Source: Deltaproteobacteria bacterium
GTDB taxonomy: Bacteria > Desulfobacterota > Desulfomonilia > UBA1062
Assembly: GCA_016934135.1 (NCBI GenBank)
Contig: JAFGTK010000313.1
Coordinates: forward strand, 1-9,832
DNA length: 9,832 bases
Direction of reading: 5' to 3'
How positions within the stretch are numbered: the first letter of the stretch is position 1; each line of letters starts with the position of its first letter. Shown one piece after another: positions 1-6,346 of this stretch. The notes beneath the pieces were generated by a model that saw only the letters and a program-made list of their open reading frames with translations, was not told the origin of the DNA and did no database searches. The translations under genes were made by a program, and so were the position numbers.

Positions 1-1
1 C

Positions 2-1060
2 CTGGCAGACCTGGCAACAAAGCGCGATCTCTCCGAGGAAAGGGTCGTGGTTGAATTTGCGCAGAAGATGAAGGACCCCCAGAGACTTTCCATGCTGTAC
101 CTCCTCACCGTTGCCGACTCCAGGGCCACCGGGCCCCAGGGCTGGAATGAATGGAAAGAAGCCCTGGTGGGTGAACTCTATGCAAAGGCCCTTCGCATCA
201 TGGAAAAGGGCATCTTCAAGGACCCGCAGAACACGCTTAAGTTTGAAGAAAAATGGCAGAAACTGATCAGATATAATGAAGAAGGCGAAGGAACCGGGCA
301 CGGTGTTCCCCTGTGGTCCCTGCCCCAGGCATATGTTCTCTGTTCGGATCTTGCGGATGTCAAAAGACACATGGCGCTGAGGAATGAACTCAAAGACGAG
401 CACGATATCAAGGTGGATGCGACGCACGGAGAAAATCACATTACGCTCACCATCATCACCAGAGACAGACCGGGATTGTTCTCCATGCTTACGGGCATCC
501 TGGCCATCAATCATCTGGAGATAATCTCTGCAAAGGTCTTCACCTGGCTGGACGGCATCGCAGTGGATGTATTCAAGGTCATCACTCCCTGGAAGGACTT
601 CTCCGAATGGGATAAGATTGTCCGTCAGTTCAGGGATGCAACGGCCGGGACCATGGATCTCGAATCAAAGATCGCCCAGATCAAGTCTTTGAAAAGGAAT
701 GACCAGGGCACTGTCATTCTCTATGAAAAATCATCTCTTGCCGTCAACAATGACACATCGGATTTCTATACCCTTATTGAGGTGCACACCCAGAGCAGGC
801 TCGGCCTTTTATACCAGGTGGCACGCATTATAAGCGGATTTGGTCTGGACATACACAGGGCTTTTGTCTCCCGCAATACCGATCTTTGCTCTGACGTGTT
901 TTATGTGGTAAATGAACTTGGTGAAAAAATCGAGGACAACGGGCTTAAACACAAGATCACCGAAGCGATTCACGAGGTGATCCAGGGTCCTGCCACAAAG
1001 AGGAACCTGCTTGGCGGCCCGTTCGGGATTCACAGGAACACAAAAACAGTCTCGAAATAG
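2..1060 (+). CDS. glnD: [Protein-PII] uridylyltransferase/uridylyl-removing enzyme GlnD, C-terminal part (5' end outside window)
   Basis: GlnD senses glutamine and adds or removes UMP on PII proteins, setting the nitrogen response in the cytoplasm. The frame is open from the first bases of the window, so the nucleotidyltransferase domain and most of the HD domain lie upstream. Visible first is the end of the HD region, with the family-typical run RLSMLYLLTVADSRATGP followed by WNEWK (about nt 89-160). Two ACT domains follow: ACT1 at about nt 437-646, with the turn TRDRPGLF, and ACT2 at about nt 764-976, with SRLGLLYQVARIISG. These are the glutamine-sensing modules of GlnD. After ACT2 there is a tail of about 25 residues rich in Lys, Arg and Gly (nt 980-1057). 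hisF starts 23 bases after the stop, so the two may be co-transcribed. The family call is firm; the true start cannot be seen. Confidence 0.93.
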   Translation: MADLATKRDLSEERVVVEFAQKMKDPQRLSMLYLLTVADSRATGPQGWNEWKEALVGELYAKALRIMEKGIFKDPQNTLKFEEKWQKLIRYNEEGEGTGHGVPLWSLPQAYVLCSDLADVKRHMALRNELKDEHDIKVDATHGENHITLTIITRDRPGLFSMLTGILAINHLEIISAKVFTWLDGIAVDVFKVITPWKDFSEWDKIVRQFRDATAGTMDLESKIAQIKSLKRNDQGTVILYEKSSLAVNNDTSDFYTLIEVHTQSRLGLLYQVARIISGFGLDIHRAFVSRNTDLCSDVFYVVNELGEKIEDNGLKHKITEAIHEVIQGPATKRNLLGGPFGIHRNTKTVSK

Positions 1061-1083
1061 AACAGACCGGGAATGAAAAAAAC

Positions 1084-1863
1084 ATGCTGAGCAAGAGAAT
1101 CATCATATGTCTCGATGTACGGGACGGAAAGACAACCAAGGGCATCAAGTTCAAAGGCAACGTCGATATCGGCGACCCGGTATCCATGGCGAAGCAATAC
1201 TATGAAGAAGGCGTGGACGAACTGGTATTCTATGATATCACCGCATCGCACGAGAAGAGAGACATCATGATCGATGTGGTGGACAGGGTCGCCAGGGAGA
1301 TTTTTATTCCGTTCAGTGTGGGCGGAGGAATCCGGACCATCGATGACATGTACCGCACGCTGGACGCGGGCGCGGAAAAGATCAGCGTCAACTCCTCGGC
1401 CGTCCTCAATCCCGATATCATCTCGCTTGGCGCCCGTCAGTTCGGCAACCAGTGCATCGTCCTGGGTATGGACGCCCGGCAGGTGGAAAAATCCCGGAAG
1501 ATCCCTTCAGGATATGAGGTTGTCATTAACGGCGGCAGGACGCCCATGGGCATCGATGCCCTTCAGTGGGCGAAAAAGGCCCAGGATCTCGGTGCCGGAG
1601 AGATCTGCCTGAATTCCATCGACGCGGACGGCACGAACGAGGGCTATGAACTTGAGCTCACCGCACTGATATCAAATAATGTCAGCATCCCGGTCATTGC
1701 ATCGGGAGGCGCGGGAAGACCGCACCACCTGCGGGATGTCTTCGTCGAGGCGGATGCCGACGCAGCCCTGATCGCCTCCATGGTCCACTACGGGTGGTAC
1801 TCCCTCAAGGATATCAAGGCGTATCTGAAGGCTGAAGGGATCCCGGTCCGCGATGTGATCTGA
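1084..1863 (+). CDS. hisF: Imidazole glycerol phosphate synthase, cyclase subunit HisF
   Basis: HisF is the (beta/alpha)8-barrel cyclase subunit that, with the glutaminase HisH, converts PRFAR plus ammonia to imidazole glycerol phosphate and AICAR. This is the step linking histidine and purine synthesis. The 259 residues match the usual full length. Both catalytic aspartates are in place: Asp11 in CLDVRDG and Asp130 in GMDAR. The phosphate-binding loops are intact: SVGGGIR at 78-84, SVNSSAV at 101-107 and IASGGAG at 205-211, with ASMVHYG at 231-237. The barrel motif that is often LTSMDRDGT reads LNSIDADGT here (about 176-184), and an insert follows Asp130; I associate both with deltaproteobacterial HisF. 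The ribosome-binding site is weak (GGGAATGA upstream of the ATG). The gene follows glnD by 23 bases. No hisH, hisA or hisI is next to it, so the other his genes must lie elsewhere. Confidence 0.95.
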   Translation: MLSKRIIICLDVRDGKTTKGIKFKGNVDIGDPVSMAKQYYEEGVDELVFYDITASHEKRDIMIDVVDRVAREIFIPFSVGGGIRTIDDMYRTLDAGAEKISVNSSAVLNPDIISLGARQFGNQCIVLGMDARQVEKSRKIPSGYEVVINGGRTPMGIDALQWAKKAQDLGAGEICLNSIDADGTNEGYELELTALISNNVSIPVIASGGAGRPHHLRDVFVEADADAALIASMVHYGWYSLKDIKAYLKAEGIPVRDVI

Positions 1864-2032
1864 AAATATTCGAGACGAGGGTCCGTGATCCACGGCACTG
1901 GGCACCCGGCTTCGTCTTCGACTACGCCAGGGCATGCTGGGCGCTTGGAAGAACAAAAACTATAGAAACTTGGAACTATATCACCGCCGTGGCGGACAGA
2001 AGCCAGTATAAACCAAAAAAACATCTAGAGAA

Positions 2033-2076
2033 GTAGCAAAAGACTGTTTTTACCGCATGAGTCTTTACAACGCTAC
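2033..2076. repeat. Imperfect inverted repeat between hisF and the flavoprotein gene
   Basis: Nested complementary arms are seen: GTAGC at 2033-2037 pairs with GCTAC at 2072-2076, and AAAGACT at 2039-2045 pairs with AGTCTTT at 2060-2066, around a 14-base loop. It spans the two stop codons that break the frame described here. No U-tract follows, so it is not a classic terminator; its role is unknown. Confidence 0.4.
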
Positions 2077-2261
2077 GCCGGGACGAGGAGACGACGAGGG
2101 CGCAGGGAACAGACATTATTGAGAATAAACGGGCAATTGGCAGTAAAATTGATCTGGCGGACCTTGAACCTCCCGGCAAGCAATCAGATCAGGAAAATAG
2201 AATGTCGCACATTAACGGTTGTCCTCCCAATTGCATGTGTATGCCGAGTTCACTTCATCCA

Positions 2262-2289
2262 TTGTATTCTTCAGGCACCTGTTTATTAT
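2262..2289 (+). promoter_or_regulatory. Possible sigma-70-type promoter for the flavoprotein gene
   Basis: TTGTAT (2262-2267) and TATTAT (2284-2289) are separated by 16 bases. TATTAT differs from the -10 consensus at one position, and TTGTAT matches the -35 consensus only in part. The predicted start would give a leader of roughly 85 bases before the ATG at 2381. A very similar arrangement lies upstream of the rhodanese gene at 4047-4074. Confidence 0.35.
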
Positions 2290-2366
2290 TCTATTAAGAG
2301 ATATCTGCGGGCAAAAAGATCAGGTTCCATTCATGGAGCCTTCAATATTCTTTCTGCAGGGAACCT

Positions 2367-2375
2367 TAAGGAGGT
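2367..2375 (+). promoter_or_regulatory. Strong Shine-Dalgarno site that sets the flavoprotein start
   Basis: TAAGGAGGT lies five bases upstream of the ATG at 2381. It fixes the start there, 54 codons inside the longer open frame, and the peptide that begins at this ATG is a good signal sequence. Confidence 0.85.
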
Positions 2376-2380
2376 ACAGT

Positions 2381-3838
2381 ATGAAGAAGATACAATCCAT
2401 TGTTCTGGCGGTTCTTGGAGTCATGCTCTGGGTCATACCGGTTATGGCCGAAGAAACCGATGTGATCATCGTGGGTGCCGGTGGTGCCGGCCTGAGTGCC
2501 GCGATCGAGGCTGTGGATGCAGGTGCCCGGGTGATCGTTCTGGAAAAGATGCCTGTTGTCGGCGGCAACACCAACTACGCCACAGGAGGGATCAATGCCG
2601 CAGGAACCCCCCAGCAGGAGGCAAAGGGAATCAAAGACAGCCAGAAGCTGTTTTTTGACGACACCATGAAAGGAGGCCATAGCCTCAATAATCCTGAACT
2701 GGTAGAGGTGCTCACCTCCAATGCGAAAGATACCGTGGCCTGGCTTGTAGGTCTTGGGGCAGACCTTTCCGATGTGGGCCGTCTGGGCGGACACAGCGTG
2801 AACCGCTCCCACAGGCCCGCGGGCGGCGGGGCAGTGGGAAAAGAGATCGTCACCACACTCAGGAATGCGGCAAAGGATCGCAGCATAGATATCAGGACCA
2901 GGACCACGGTGATCCGGATCATTCAGGACCCTGCAGGAAACGTCACCGGTGTAGGGATAAAGAACCGCAGCGGAAAAGAACTCGAGATCTCTGCAAAGGC
3001 AGTGGTCCTCACATGCGGAGGATTCGGGGCGTCAAAGGACAAGGTCAGTAACTACAGGCCGGAATTTGCACAGTTCGGAACAACCAACCACCCGGGAGCG
3101 ACCGGTGACGGCATAGACTTGAGCCGGCCCCTCGGTGTTCAGTTTGTGGATCTCGACCAGATCCAGACTCACCCCACAGTGGTACCCGGGAAAGGCATCA
3201 TGATTACCGAGGCGGTACGCGGTAACGGCGCCATCCTGGTAAACCGGGCCGGAAAGCGTTTCGTTGACGAGATGACCACCCGCGATGTGGTATCCAATGC
3301 CATCATCGCACAACAGGACAGCACATCATACCTGTTCTTTGACCAGGGTGTCAGGGAGAGTCTCAAGGCAATCGAAGGATATGTGCGGCTCAAGCTCATG
3401 ACCGAGGGAGCCACACTTAAGGATCTGGCAGGCGGGATCGGTATCGACGCAGCAAATCTCGAAGACACGGTAGCGCGCTACAACGAGGCGGTAGCCACCG
3501 GGAAGGACTCTGCATTCAACAGGTCAACCATGCCCCGCAGACTGGACAGGCCGGTCTACTATGCGATCGAAGTGTCTCCTGCCGTACATCACACCATGGG
3601 AGGCATTAAAATCAATGCCCATGCAGAGGTGATCGGCAGACAGAACAAGCCTGTTGCCGGATTGTATGCAGCGGGCGAGGCTACAGGCGGGGTCCATGGA
3701 GCCAACCGGCTCGGCGGCAATGCCCTGGCCGATATTACCGTGTTCGGCCGGATAGCGGGAAAGAAGGCAGCGGCCTATGCTGCTACCGTCAATACCGGTG
3801 CGTACTCCTTTGGGGCTGAAATGATTGCAGCACAGTGA
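2381..3838 (+). CDS. Exported FAD-dependent fumarate-reductase-like flavoprotein (flavocytochrome c flavin domain, no heme domain)
   Basis: This 485-residue protein matches the flavin part of soluble periplasmic fumarate reductases (flavocytochrome c family). Residues 1-23 form a Sec signal peptide (KK, hydrophobic core, VMA cleavage site), so it acts outside the cytoplasmic membrane. The FAD-binding motif VGAGGAGLSAA is at 31-41, and LEKMPVVGGNTNYATGGIN follows at 54-72. From memory of Shewanella Fcc3, the catalytic residues His365, Met375, Thr377, Glu378, Arg381, Arg402, His504 and Arg544 correspond to His264, Met274, Thr276, Glu277, Arg280, Arg301, His403 and Arg443. The constant offset of 101 means no insertion or deletion between them. 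Arg301 would be the proton donor. There is no CXXCH, so electrons must come from a separate donor, perhaps a cytochrome c; none is encoded nearby. The substrate is probably fumarate or a related enoate (methacrylate, urocanate and arylacrylates are reduced by relatives). The gene appears monocistronic. Confidence 0.88.
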   Translation: MKKIQSIVLAVLGVMLWVIPVMAEETDVIIVGAGGAGLSAAIEAVDAGARVIVLEKMPVVGGNTNYATGGINAAGTPQQEAKGIKDSQKLFFDDTMKGGHSLNNPELVEVLTSNAKDTVAWLVGLGADLSDVGRLGGHSVNRSHRPAGGGAVGKEIVTTLRNAAKDRSIDIRTRTTVIRIIQDPAGNVTGVGIKNRSGKELEISAKAVVLTCGGFGASKDKVSNYRPEFAQFGTTNHPGATGDGIDLSRPLGVQFVDLDQIQTHPTVVPGKGIMITEAVRGNGAILVNRAGKRFVDEMTTRDVVSNAIIAQQDSTSYLFFDQGVRESLKAIEGYVRLKLMTEGATLKDLAGGIGIDAANLEDTVARYNEAVATGKDSAFNRSTMPRRLDRPVYYAIEVSPAVHHTMGGIKINAHAEVIGRQNKPVAGLYAAGEATGGVHGANRLGGNALADITVFGRIAGKKAAAYAATVNTGAYSFGAEMIAAQ

Positions 3839-3872
3839 ATGGCGAGGCTCTTTTACAGAACAGGGAAAAACC

Positions 3873-3967
3873 AGGGGATATCCGTGAAATATGGACATTT
3901 AAGAACTGAACCCTTCATGATTGAAATGATACTGCTATCAGATGTCACACTTTCACGGATGTCCTCC
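3873..3967. repeat. Long imperfect inverted repeat with internal hairpins
   Basis: A 17-base arm at 3873-3889, ending TCCGTGAAA, pairs with 3951-3967, beginning TTTCACGGA. Fourteen positions are Watson-Crick pairs, two are G-U pairs and one is a mismatch. Inside a 4+4-base internal loop a second stem forms between 3894-3900 and 3940-3946 (GACAT with ATGTC, plus two more pairs), about the same centre at 3920. Small hairpins TTCA/TGAA (3914-3925) and TGATA/TATCA (3927-3940, competing with part of the second stem) lie within. No U-tract follows. It sits between the flavoprotein and rhodanese genes and may act as an RNA end or processing structure, or be a palindromic repeat element. Confidence 0.55.
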
Positions 3968-4046
3968 AAATACTCTTATCCTGTAAACTAGGCGAGCTGA
4001 GAAATCTTGTCGAGCAACCTCAATCAGTTCTGTCCCGGTTGTTCTA

Positions 4047-4074
4047 TTGTAAAATGTGCAAACAATGTTATTAT
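4047..4074 (+). promoter_or_regulatory. Possible sigma-70-type promoter for the rhodanese lipoprotein
   Basis: TTGTAA (4047-4052) and TATTAT (4069-4074) are separated by 16 bases. Transcription would start near 4081, just ahead of the ribosome-binding site at 4094, which favours the start at 4105 over the further-upstream ATG at 4039. Confidence 0.4.
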
Positions 4075-4104
4075 CCTACTATTATGAATATCTGGAGTCG
4101 CCAT

Positions 4105-4512
4105 ATGAGAAGAGTTTATCTGTTTTCAATCGTAACGGTCATACTGGTCTTTCTGTCCGGCTGCTACGAGGGCTCTACTGGCAAGGATGGAGCAATGCTC
4201 CAGCAGTATCTGGAACCGGAAGCCTTGAAGGCCCTTGTTGACAATCCCCGTGAGGATATCTGGATCGTGGATGTCCGGCCTGAAAGCTCTTATAAAAAAG
4301 GGCATATCCCTACATCAAAAAGCTTTCCTTCCAATGAAATTATGGATCGCCTGGATGAACTTCCTGAATCGCAGTACCTGATCCTCGCCTGTGAGACAGG
4401 TGGAAGGGCACAGGCTGTGGCCAAAAAATTGGAAAAAGAAGGGTATACCCGTTTCATGAACTGGGGAGCTACATCACGTTACACCGATGTGTACGGTTCA
4501 GTAAAAGATTAA
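4105..4512 (+). CDS. Rhodanese-domain lipoprotein
   Basis: A 135-residue single-domain rhodanese carrying a lipoprotein signal. The start at ATG 4105 is chosen because GGAG at 4094-4097 has proper spacing and because the product then begins MRRVYLF, followed by a hydrophobic segment and the lipobox LSGC with Cys20. It should therefore be lipid-anchored outside the cytoplasmic membrane. The rhodanese fold is shown by IVDVRPESSYKKGHIP (about 54-69) and the active-site loop CETGGR at 96-101, in which Cys96 would carry the persulfide and Arg101 closes the CxxxxR loop. Rhodaneses move sulfane sulfur, for example from thiosulfate to a thiol acceptor; the acceptor here is unknown. Its upstream neighbour is another exported protein, but they are separated by about 270 bases and have separate promoter candidates. 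An alternative start at 4084 would add seven residues and weaken the signal peptide. Confidence 0.85.
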   Translation: MRRVYLFSIVTVILVFLSGCYEGSTGKDGAMLQQYLEPEALKALVDNPREDIWIVDVRPESSYKKGHIPTSKSFPSNEIMDRLDELPESQYLILACETGGRAQAVAKKLEKEGYTRFMNWGATSRYTDVYGSVKD

Positions 4513-4619
4513 TAGCTTCTCAGCCCGAAGTCGGAAGATTTGACTTTGACCTGAAACCGGCCCCGGATTTCCTCCAATGCTTCTCGTACAGCACAAAGAC
4601 GAGCACCCGGCAGGTTCAC
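4509..4619 (-). other. Possible small ORF or gene remnant, 36 codons
   Basis: A GTG at 4619-4617 overlaps the TGA that ends the frame to its right (GTGA arrangement), as in translationally coupled genes or after a frameshift. The 36 codons give a charged peptide with the run REALEEIRGRFQVKVKSSDF, which looks like a real helix followed by a strand, and end with TAA at 4511-4509. It overlaps the last four bases of the convergent rhodanese gene. I do not recognise it. Confidence 0.3.
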
Positions 4620-4879
4620 CTGCCATGCTCGAAGAGTTCCTCAGGCAGAGCAACCTTTCCCTTCGAATTGAAACGCACGCTATTGAACGCCGGTCCCGCA
4701 AGTCGGCCAGTCATCTCATACTCAATCCTGCTTAAGTATTCTTCGGTTACGGCGTCCATGGCCTGGTGCACGATGCTGAACACTGAAATGCTCACCGGTA
4801 CGCCCACAATCGTCTCTCCGAAGCGCGGTACGCTGCCAAGGGAGGGATAAGCTGTGACATTAAGTATAAAGCAGTACAG
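4616..4879 (-). pseudogene. Probable gene remnant, unidentified
   Basis: This minus-strand frame is open from 4879 to a TGA at 4618-4616, up to 87 codons. It reads like protein: YPSLGSVPRFGETIVGVPVS, then a helix with MDAVTEEYLSRIEYEM, then FNSKGKVALPEELF. No ATG with a ribosome-binding site is visible at its start; a GTG at 4807 and an ATG at about 4768 are internal candidates. Together with the adjoining small ORF it could be a truncated or frameshifted gene of about 120 codons. The family is not recognised. It lies downstream of the synthetase terminator, so it would need its own promoter. Confidence 0.35.
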
Positions 4880-4979
4880 TCATAGTTCAAGAACAACTCA
4901 TTCATCACAGCGAAGTTATCTTGAATTGTTGCAGCTGGACCGTTGAAAGTTGCAATGACTCAATTTGTATTTGCTCAAT

Positions 4980-5019
4980 AAAAAAGACCTTTTTACCAAC
5001 AGGGCAGGAGGTAAAAAGG
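4980..5019 (-). terminator. Rho-independent terminator of the AsnRS-like gene
   Basis: Reading the minus strand, CCTTTTTACC (from 5019) and GGTAAAAAGG (to 4988) form a perfect 10-base-pair stem with a 12-base loop. The stem is followed by TC and six T residues (4985-4980). It begins 27 bases after the gene's stop. On the plus strand no T-run follows, so it acts in one direction. Confidence 0.85.
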
Positions 5020-5045
5020 CCGTAAGATTGGAGGTATAATCTATT

Positions 5046-6269
5046 TTAAAACAGAAATATCGGAAATGAATCCGGGTTCTTTCCGAAACAGGTCAGGTCA
5101 TCGATCTTTTCGATCTTCGATCCCTTGAGCAGGGCAAACAGTGACCGCTCCACCCCGAGTCCGCCGCCAAAGGTATCCGGAAAATAGGGTTTCCCTTTCT
5201 CATCCTTCATGGCAACCGCCGCGAGGAACGGACCGTAGCCGTCCATAATCGAGATATTTTCCAGAACGCCGCCAGCGAACTTCGGCTCTTCGGGTATGAT
5301 CTTGTTGTCAATGAGCCGCTGCACGATGGGCTCATACAGCCATTCCCGGATGGCACCGGAGAATATCTCCAGGGCAGGACTGAACTTCCCCGTCTCCCGG
5401 ATGATGGACTTTGCACAGATATCGTAGTTGTAGATCATGTCCGAGGTGAATGAGGTCAGCGGCAGCCTGCTCCCGTCCGGCAGAATATACGGATAAATAA
5501 GATCATAGTTCTCCCTCATCAGACCGGTAACCCAGAAGAACTGCGAGGGAATATCATCTCCGGCCTTTGCGTCTACATCCATCTTGCCGTATTTTTTCAG
5601 GGCATCGTCATGCCTGATGCGGGGGAACGGCTGATCCGGAACCTCAATGGCCACACCGAGGTATTTGAGTTCTTCCTCGTTCTTTTCAACGATCCCGGTC
5701 ATGGCTGCAATGATCATGCGCTCGAAGAGATCAATCGCCCTTTCAAAGTCCTCTTCCAGGATCTTCTTCACTTGTTCCGGAGAATTCTTGTATTCCTCAA
5801 AATCAACATTTCTGTTGCGCCGCATTTCAATGTCGATCTGCGAGAAATCGATGAGGTATTTTCCGCGCTGTTTCCTCTGAGGACTCTCTATCTCAAGACG
5901 GATATTGGGAGAATCAACGAAAATACCTTTGATCCTCGGGTTGAAGCAGGCAAGAAACTTTGCATAGATCATCGAATGTGTGGCAACATAGGGCATTCCC
6001 TTATAGTGAATCGTGGGTACATGCTCCACGTCATGTGCCAGCGGGTCTGTAACCGGGCTCATCTGCACACGTTCAAGATTGACAAGTCCTTCGTTTATGA
6101 GAAAGTTCTGAACAGCACCCACCAGGGTGGTCCTGATTGTCATTGCCGCATACAGTTCCTCATTCACCCATTTATCGATGTAATTCTCCCTGATAAAATC
6201 CTGAAAGGTTATTCCTGATTGTACGAGCGACGCCTGGAAATGAAAGAGATCTTCACCGATAAATCCCAT
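5046..6269 (-). CDS. Stand-alone class II aminoacyl-tRNA synthetase paralogue (AsnRS/AspRS-like catalytic core)
   Basis: This 407-residue protein has the class IIb catalytic fold of asparaginyl- and aspartyl-tRNA synthetases. It lacks the N-terminal OB-fold that binds the tRNA anticodon. Motif 1 is loose (about 50-75, with SPVTDP). Motif 2 is PNIRLE at 121-126, where AsnRS has PTFRAE, followed by YLIDFSQIDIEM at 138-149, where AsnRS has a HLxEFxxxExE run. Motif 3 is GGGLGVER at 368-375, with the ATP-binding Arg375. So adenylate formation looks possible. The Asn/Asp pocket differs: the usual SGQLYLE region reads ATHSMIYAKF (96-105), and the late GGSxR turn reads EIFSGAIRE (301-309). Archaeal relatives of AsnRS without the anticodon domain make asparagine, so an asparagine synthetase or another adenylate-dependent ligase is plausible; canonical tRNA charging is unlikely. 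AAAAGGAGG at 6283-6275 fixes the start. It is monocistronic with its own terminator and a palindrome in its leader. Confidence 0.8.
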   Translation of the reverse strand: MGFIGEDLFHFQASLVQSGITFQDFIRENYIDKWVNEELYAAMTIRTTLVGAVQNFLINEGLVNLERVQMSPVTDPLAHDVEHVPTIHYKGMPYVATHSMIYAKFLACFNPRIKGIFVDSPNIRLEIESPQRKQRGKYLIDFSQIDIEMRRNRNVDFEEYKNSPEQVKKILEEDFERAIDLFERMIIAAMTGIVEKNEEELKYLGVAIEVPDQPFPRIRHDDALKKYGKMDVDAKAGDDIPSQFFWVTGLMRENYDLIYPYILPDGSRLPLTSFTSDMIYNYDICAKSIIRETGKFSPALEIFSGAIREWLYEPIVQRLIDNKIIPEEPKFAGGVLENISIMDGYGPFLAAVAMKDEKGKPYFPDTFGGGLGVERSLFALLKGSKIEKIDDLTCFGKNPDSFPIFLF

Positions 6270-6324
6270 GTCTGCCTCCTTTTCTTACCACTGCTGTATT
6301 TTGCCGTGTCATTCATGATCGGAC

Positions 6325-6346
6325 ATGGTAAATGACCGTTTACCAT
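6325..6346. promoter_or_regulatory. Palindrome in the leader of the AsnRS-like gene
   Basis: ATGGTAAA (6325-6332) and TTTACCAT (6339-6346) form a perfect 8-base inverted repeat around six bases. It lies about 40 bases before the ribosome-binding site. It may be a repressor operator or a leader hairpin; the binding factor is unknown. Confidence 0.4.

Larger units (their letters stand above)
1836..2297 (+). other. Gene-poor stretch after hisF with a possible decayed reading frame
   Basis: No confident gene lies between the hisF stop and the next start at 2381. One frame (first base at position 1836, in step with 2034 and 2061) is open for 66 codons to a TAG at 2034-2036, where it would encode a basic, aromatic-rich peptide with the run HWAPGFVFDYARACW. 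A TGA follows at 2058-2060. The same frame then reopens for 78 codons to 2294, with G-rich first codon positions up to about nt 2200 (for example GSKIDLADLEPPGK). Neither half has a usable ATG, GTG or TTG start near its beginning, and the first overlaps the end of hisF. I do not recognise the product. It may be a gene remnant or chance. Confidence 0.25.

Noticed and set aside
2219..2380. An N-terminal extension of 54 residues on the flavoprotein
   Set aside because: A strong AAGGAGG site and a clean signal peptide begin at ATG 2381, the upstream residues have no family match, and the promoter candidate lies within the extension.
4039..4104. A 22-residue Cys-rich extension of the rhodanese protein
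   Set aside because: It has no ribosome-binding site, overlaps the promoter candidate, and would bury the lipoprotein signal that begins at 4105.
4988..5019. A bidirectional terminator serving the plus strand as well
   Set aside because: The stem is followed by a T-run only on the minus strand; on the plus strand the sequence after the stem is mixed.
5610..6218. A 202-codon plus-strand frame opposite the synthetase paralogue
   Set aside because: It is fully antisense to a well-supported conserved gene and has no recognisable family or ribosome-binding site.
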